This document shows, piece by piece, positions 60,771 through 64,000 of a stretch of 64,000 nucleotides of DNA. The notes beneath the pieces were generated by a model. The model had not been told where the DNA came from and ran no database searches. It was given only the letters and a program-made list of their open reading frames with translations. Within the stretch, counting starts at the first letter, position 1. Each line of letters opens with the position of its first letter. A program made the translations under genes and the position numbers. Source of the stretch: Halorubrum sp. DM2 (lineage in GTDB: Archaea > Halobacteriota > Halobacteria > Halobacteriales > Haloferacaceae); the NCBI RefSeq assembly GCF_901686465.1, contig NZ_LR594487.1, positions 2,521,149 to 2,585,148 on the forward strand. Reading direction: 5' to 3'.

Positions 60771-62170
60771 GCGAGAGCGACGCGGCCGCGGAGTCTCGGG
60801 CAAATCCGTCGGTCCGGCGCGTGAGCGACTGGGACGCCGCCCGCCTGCGCGACCTCGCGGCCGAACACGGGACCCCCCTCTACGTCCAGGACCTCGACCG
60901 GGTCCGCAGGAACTGCGAGCGCCTGCTCGCGGCGTTCCCGGACGCCGACGTGCGATACGCGGTCAAGGCGCACACCGGACGCGCCGTCCTGGAGGCGGTC
61001 CGCGACGCCGGACTCGACGCGGAGTGCGCCTCGGCGGGCGAGGTCGACCGCGCGCTCGCGGCCGGCTTCGACGGCTCGCGGCTCCACTACACCGCGGTCA
61101 ACCCGCCCGCCCGCGACCTCGACTACGTCGTCAACGCCGCCGAGGCGGACCCCGACCTGACGGTCACCGCCGGCGCGGTCGACACTCTCGACCGCCTCGC
61201 CGAGCGCGGCTACGACGGCCGGGTCTGCGTCCGCGTGAACCCCGGCGTCGGCGCGGGCCACCACGAGAAGGTCACCACCGGCGGGGCCGCGAAGTTCGGG
61301 ATCCCGTACGACCGCGCCGCGACGGTCGCCCGCGAGGCGGCCGAGCGGTTCGACGTGGTCGGGATCCACGCTCACGCCGGCTCCGGGATCGACCCCGACC
61401 AGTTGGACAGCCACCGCGAACTGGTGGCGCGGATGGGCGATCTGGCGCGGGAACTGATCGATCCGAGCGACGAGGAGACCGATCCGGTCGACCTCGAATA
61501 CGTCGACGTCGGCGGCGGCTTCGGCGTCCCCTACGAGGAGGACGCCCCGCCGCTCGACCTGCCGGCGGTCGCGGCGGCGACCCGGGAGGCGGTCGCCCCC
61601 CTGCCGGCCGGCGTCGACCTCGCGATCGAGCCGGGTCGCTACGTCGTCGCCGACGCCGGCGTCCTGCTGACGCGCGTGAACACCGTGAAGCCGACGCCGA
61701 CGGAGACGGTCGTCGGCGTCGACGCCGGGATGACGGACCTCCTGCGCCCGGCGATGTACGACGCGTACCACCCGATCCGCAACCTCGACGGCGGGCGGGA
61801 GCATGACGGAACCGACGGAGGGGCTGGAGACGACGCCCCCGCCCCCGAAGACCGGGAGGCAACCCCTGTCACGGTCGCCGGACCTATCTGTGAGACCGGC
61901 GATACGCTCTGTAGGAACCGAGCGCTCGCCGACCCGGTCCGCGGGGACCTCCTCGTGGTCGGGGTCGCGGGCGCGTACGGATACGAGATGGCGAGCCAAT
62001 ACAACTCACGACCGCGGCCGGCGGAGGTCGCGCTCGACGACGGAACCGCGACGACCGCCCGCCGCCGAGAGACGCTCGGCGACCTGACGACGGTCGAACG
62101 GGAGGCGATCCCCGACGGCGACCGAACGGGGTCGACTACCCACGACGACCGACCGGAGGCGGACCGATGA
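60767..62170 (+). CDS. lysA: Diaminopimelate decarboxylase
   Basis: A 467-residue PLP enzyme, the last step to lysine. PLP-binding Lys is in VRYAVKAHTGRAVLEAV; the phosphate-binding and active-site blocks are GIHAHAGSGIDPDQL, VDVGGGFGVPYEEDAPPLD, the Arg-bearing AIEPGRYVVADAGV and the cysteine loop CETGDTLCRNRAL with YGYEMASQYNSRPRP. An acidic insertion (HDGTDGGAGDDAPAPEDREA) lies before the last third and seems a haloarchaeal addition. Overlaps dapD and dapF by ATGA junctions. Confidence 0.94.
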   Translation: MSESDAAAESRANPSVRRVSDWDAARLRDLAAEHGTPLYVQDLDRVRRNCERLLAAFPDADVRYAVKAHTGRAVLEAVRDAGLDAECASAGEVDRALAAGFDGSRLHYTAVNPPARDLDYVVNAAEADPDLTVTAGAVDTLDRLAERGYDGRVCVRVNPGVGAGHHEKVTTGGAAKFGIPYDRAATVAREAAERFDVVGIHAHAGSGIDPDQLDSHRELVARMGDLARELIDPSDEETDPVDLEYVDVGGGFGVPYEEDAPPLDLPAVAAATREAVAPLPAGVDLAIEPGRYVVADAGVLLTRVNTVKPTPTETVVGVDAGMTDLLRPAMYDAYHPIRNLDGGREHDGTDGGAGDDAPAPEDREATPVTVAGPICETGDTLCRNRALADPVRGDLLVVGVAGAYGYEMASQYNSRPRPAEVALDDGTATTARRRETLGDLTTVEREAIPDGDRTGSTTHDDRPEADR

Positions 62171-63111
62171 GCGTCCACGCCGTCCCGTTCGAGAAGTACC
62201 ACGGCACGGGCAACGACTTCCTCGTGGTCGACGCGGCCGCCGAGGACGTCGGCGACCGCGCGGCGTTCGCCCGCGCGCACTGCGACCGCGAGACCGGCGT
62301 CGACGGAGCCGACTTCGAGGGCGAGAGAGGCGAGGAGCACGCCGGGCGACGCGGTGCCGACGGCGTTCTCTTTCTCAGCGTCGAAGAGCGGTTCGACCCG
62401 ACGCGCGTCGTGATGACGCTGGTCCAGCCCGACGGCTCCACCGCAACGATGTGCGGCAACGGGGCCCGCGTCGTCGCGCGGTGGGCCCACGACCGGACCG
62501 GCGACCGCGAGTTCATGATCGACACGCAGGCGGGGACCCGACGCGCGACCGTGACCGCGGACGCGACCGCGGCCACCATCGAGATGGGCGAGCCGACGTT
62601 CGACCCCCGCCGCGTCCCGGTCGCTCGCGAGGGCCCTACCGCGGACGAGCCGCTGATCGACGAGCCGGTCGAGAGGCTGACCGTCACCGCCCTCAACACC
62701 GGCGTCCCGCACGCGGTCGCGTTCGTCGACGGCGGCCGCGACGACCCCAACGGGATAGACGCGGTCGACCTCGACGCGGTCGCGCCCCCGGTCCGACGCG
62801 CCGACGTCTTCCCGGAGGGCGCGAACGTGAACCTCGCCGCCGTCGTCGACGACGGGAGCGGCGACGGGCCGGCGGTCCTCGACCAGCGCACCTTCGAGCG
62901 CGGCGTCGAGGGCGAGACGCGCTCCTGCGGCACCGGCGCGGTCGCGGTCGTCGCGGCCGCTCGCCGGCTCGGACTGATCTCCGGCGACGCCGCGGTGAGC
63001 CGCCCGCCCGGCGGAGCGCTGGAGGTCACGGTGCCGGACCGCGGCCACGCCACCCTCACCGGGCCGGTCGCCCACGAGTTCTCGGGGACGCTCCCGGCCG
63101 ATCCGCGATGA
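62167..63111 (+). CDS. dapF: Diaminopimelate epimerase
   Basis: A 314-residue two-domain enzyme. Both catalytic cysteines are present: TMCGNGARVVAR in the first half and SCGTGAVAVVAAARR in the second. The opening block KYHGTGNDFLVVDA and the substrate loop NTGVPHAVAFVD are typical. Length is slightly above the bacterial norm due to an acidic loop (GEEHAGRRGADGV). It turns LL- into meso-diaminopimelate. Coupled to lysA and dapE. Confidence 0.94.
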   Translation: MSVHAVPFEKYHGTGNDFLVVDAAAEDVGDRAAFARAHCDRETGVDGADFEGERGEEHAGRRGADGVLFLSVEERFDPTRVVMTLVQPDGSTATMCGNGARVVARWAHDRTGDREFMIDTQAGTRRATVTADATAATIEMGEPTFDPRRVPVAREGPTADEPLIDEPVERLTVTALNTGVPHAVAFVDGGRDDPNGIDAVDLDAVAPPVRRADVFPEGANVNLAAVVDDGSGDGPAVLDQRTFERGVEGETRSCGTGAVAVVAAARRLGLISGDAAVSRPPGGALEVTVPDRGHATLTGPVAHEFSGTLPADPR

Positions 63112-64000
63112 GTCGGAGGGACGGTACCGACCGCGACCGCGACTCCGACTTCGACCCGGCCTCGTTCCTCGAAGACGCGGTCCAGATTCCGTCCCACGAG
63201 TCGGTCGACGAGATGCGCGAGTTCGTCGTTGAGACGCTCGACCGACACGGCGCTGACCCCGCGATCGTCGCGGACGGCTGCGTCCTCGCGGAGAAGCGAT
63301 CCCCAGCGCCCGAGAGCGGCCCGCACCTCGTGTTGAACACGCACCTCGACACGGTGACGCCGCACGTCCCCTTCGAGCGGGGCGAGGCGCGCGCGGACGA
63401 ACGCGGGGGAGCCGCGTCGGGCGAGTCGGACGCCGCGGACGTGATCCGCGGGCGCGGGGCCTGCGACGCGAAGGGGCCGCTCGCGGCGCTCCTGTCGGGG
63501 TTCCTCGCCGCCGACCCCGACCGCGGTCGACTCACCCTCGCGCTCACGCCCGACGAGGAGGCGCTGTCGCTCGGCGCGGCGGCGCTGACCGGGCGGCTCC
63601 CGGGGACCGACGACCGGCTCGACGGCGACCTATACCTGGTCGGGGAGCCGACCGGACTCGACGCGTGTACCGCCGCGAAGGGGCGGTTTCAGGCGACCGT
63701 CGAGCTGTCGGGGACCGCCGCGCACGCCGCGGAGTTCGCCGGCGCGAACGCGGTTGCGGCCGCGGAGGACGCGCTCGCGGCGATCCGGACGTTCGACGCC
63801 GGGGCCGACGCCCACTCGCAGCTCGGCCCGCCGAAGCTCACGCCCACGGTCATCGAGGGCGGGGAAGCGACGAACCAGGTGCCCGCCGACTGCGCGATCA
63901 CGGTCGACCGGCGGAGCGTCCCGCCGGAGGGAGCTGAGGGGTTCCGGTCGTCGCTCGCGGATGCGGTCCGGCAGTCGATCGCCGACGCCGCGGGCGACCG
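63108..64000 (+). CDS. dapE: Succinyl-diaminopimelate desuccinylase (M20 peptidase), 3' end outside window
   Basis: The window ends inside this gene; about 297 residues are visible. It is an M20/ArgE-DapE metalloenzyme: metal ligands His in LVLNTHLDTVTPH, Asp in RGRGACDAKGPLAALL, Glu-Glu in LALTPDEEALSL, and Glu in LYLVGEPTGLDAC. The lid domain begins with KGRFQATVELSGTAAHAAEF. The first 18 residues form a charged tail. Coupled to dapF by ATGA. It removes the succinyl group added by DapD, completing the pathway apart from dapC, which is not in the window. Confidence 0.9.
   Translation, partial: MSRRDGTDRDRDSDFDPASFLEDAVQIPSHESVDEMREFVVETLDRHGADPAIVADGCVLAEKRSPAPESGPHLVLNTHLDTVTPHVPFERGEARADERGGAASGESDAADVIRGRGACDAKGPLAALLSGFLAADPDRGRLTLALTPDEEALSLGAAALTGRLPGTDDRLDGDLYLVGEPTGLDACTAAKGRFQATVELSGTAAHAAEFAGANAVAAAEDALAAIRTFDAGADAHSQLGPPKLTPTVIEGGEATNQVPADCAITVDRRSVPPEGAEGFRSSLADAVRQSIADAAGD

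Overview
The window reads as chromosomal DNA of a halophilic archaeon (class Halobacteria), most likely a Halorubrum-like genus. The sequence is very GC-rich with strong GC bias at third codon positions, and the encoded proteins are acidic. It carries archaeal or haloarchaeal markers: sn-glycerol-1-phosphate dehydrogenase (archaeal lipid backbone), a halocyanin, MBF1, twin-arginine lipoproteins, an AglJ-like N-glycosylation glycosyltransferase and a presenilin-type protease. Many genes have a TATA box about 24-31 nt before the start codon and no ribosome-binding site, as expected for leaderless haloarchaeal mRNAs.

Layout. 1-1276: end of a sugar ABC importer operon (two permeases). 1417-1896: lipoprotein gene with an amber stop at codon 2. 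1984-9423: glutathionyl-hydroquinone-reductase-like GST, FAD oxidoreductase, Hsp20 with a 51-residue zinc protein, radical SAM/HhH protein, MBL hydrolase, HAD hydrolase. 9548-15993: respiratory cluster around a split cytochrome b (N- and C-terminal proteins), a membrane-anchored halocyanin and several small haloarchaeal membrane proteins, plus a degenerate NAD-kinase homologue. 16060-23657: M28 peptidase, DUF420 protein, G1P dehydrogenase, LysE exporter, DUF2103 protein, two membrane proteins, ArsA ATPase. 24162-32895: aroA, MBF1, DsbB, DICT-domain protein, tpiA, dnaK-dnaJ, cupin, AMP-binding fragment. 33295-39787: dipeptide/oligopeptide ABC importer operon behind an AT-rich promoter, followed at 40475-41280 by remnants of a second importer. 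41296-49368: aglJ, CheY, PhoU-like regulator, small regulators, nitrilase family, presenilin protease. 49828-57861: PUA protein, a 1261-residue HTH-STAND-TPR regulator divergent from an active-site-less aldehyde dehydrogenase homologue, HD hydrolase, haloacid-dehalogenase-like protein. 57898-64000: lysine/diaminopimelate operon dapA-dapB-dapD-lysA-dapF-dapE (last gene cut by the window edge).

The most unusual signals are: (i) a dispersed intergenic element present three times (3081-3436, 23768-24147, 49430-49817) whose long hairpins are kept by compensatory base changes; (ii) an oligopeptide-binding protein whose domain order looks circularly permuted behind an intact signal peptide; (iii) a candidate leaderless leader peptide with tandem Lys codons before the lysine operon; (iv) the HTH-FilR1-like-STAND-TPR fusion; (v) head-to-head truncated dpp genes. 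I saw no rRNA, tRNA, CRISPR array or intact insertion sequence.
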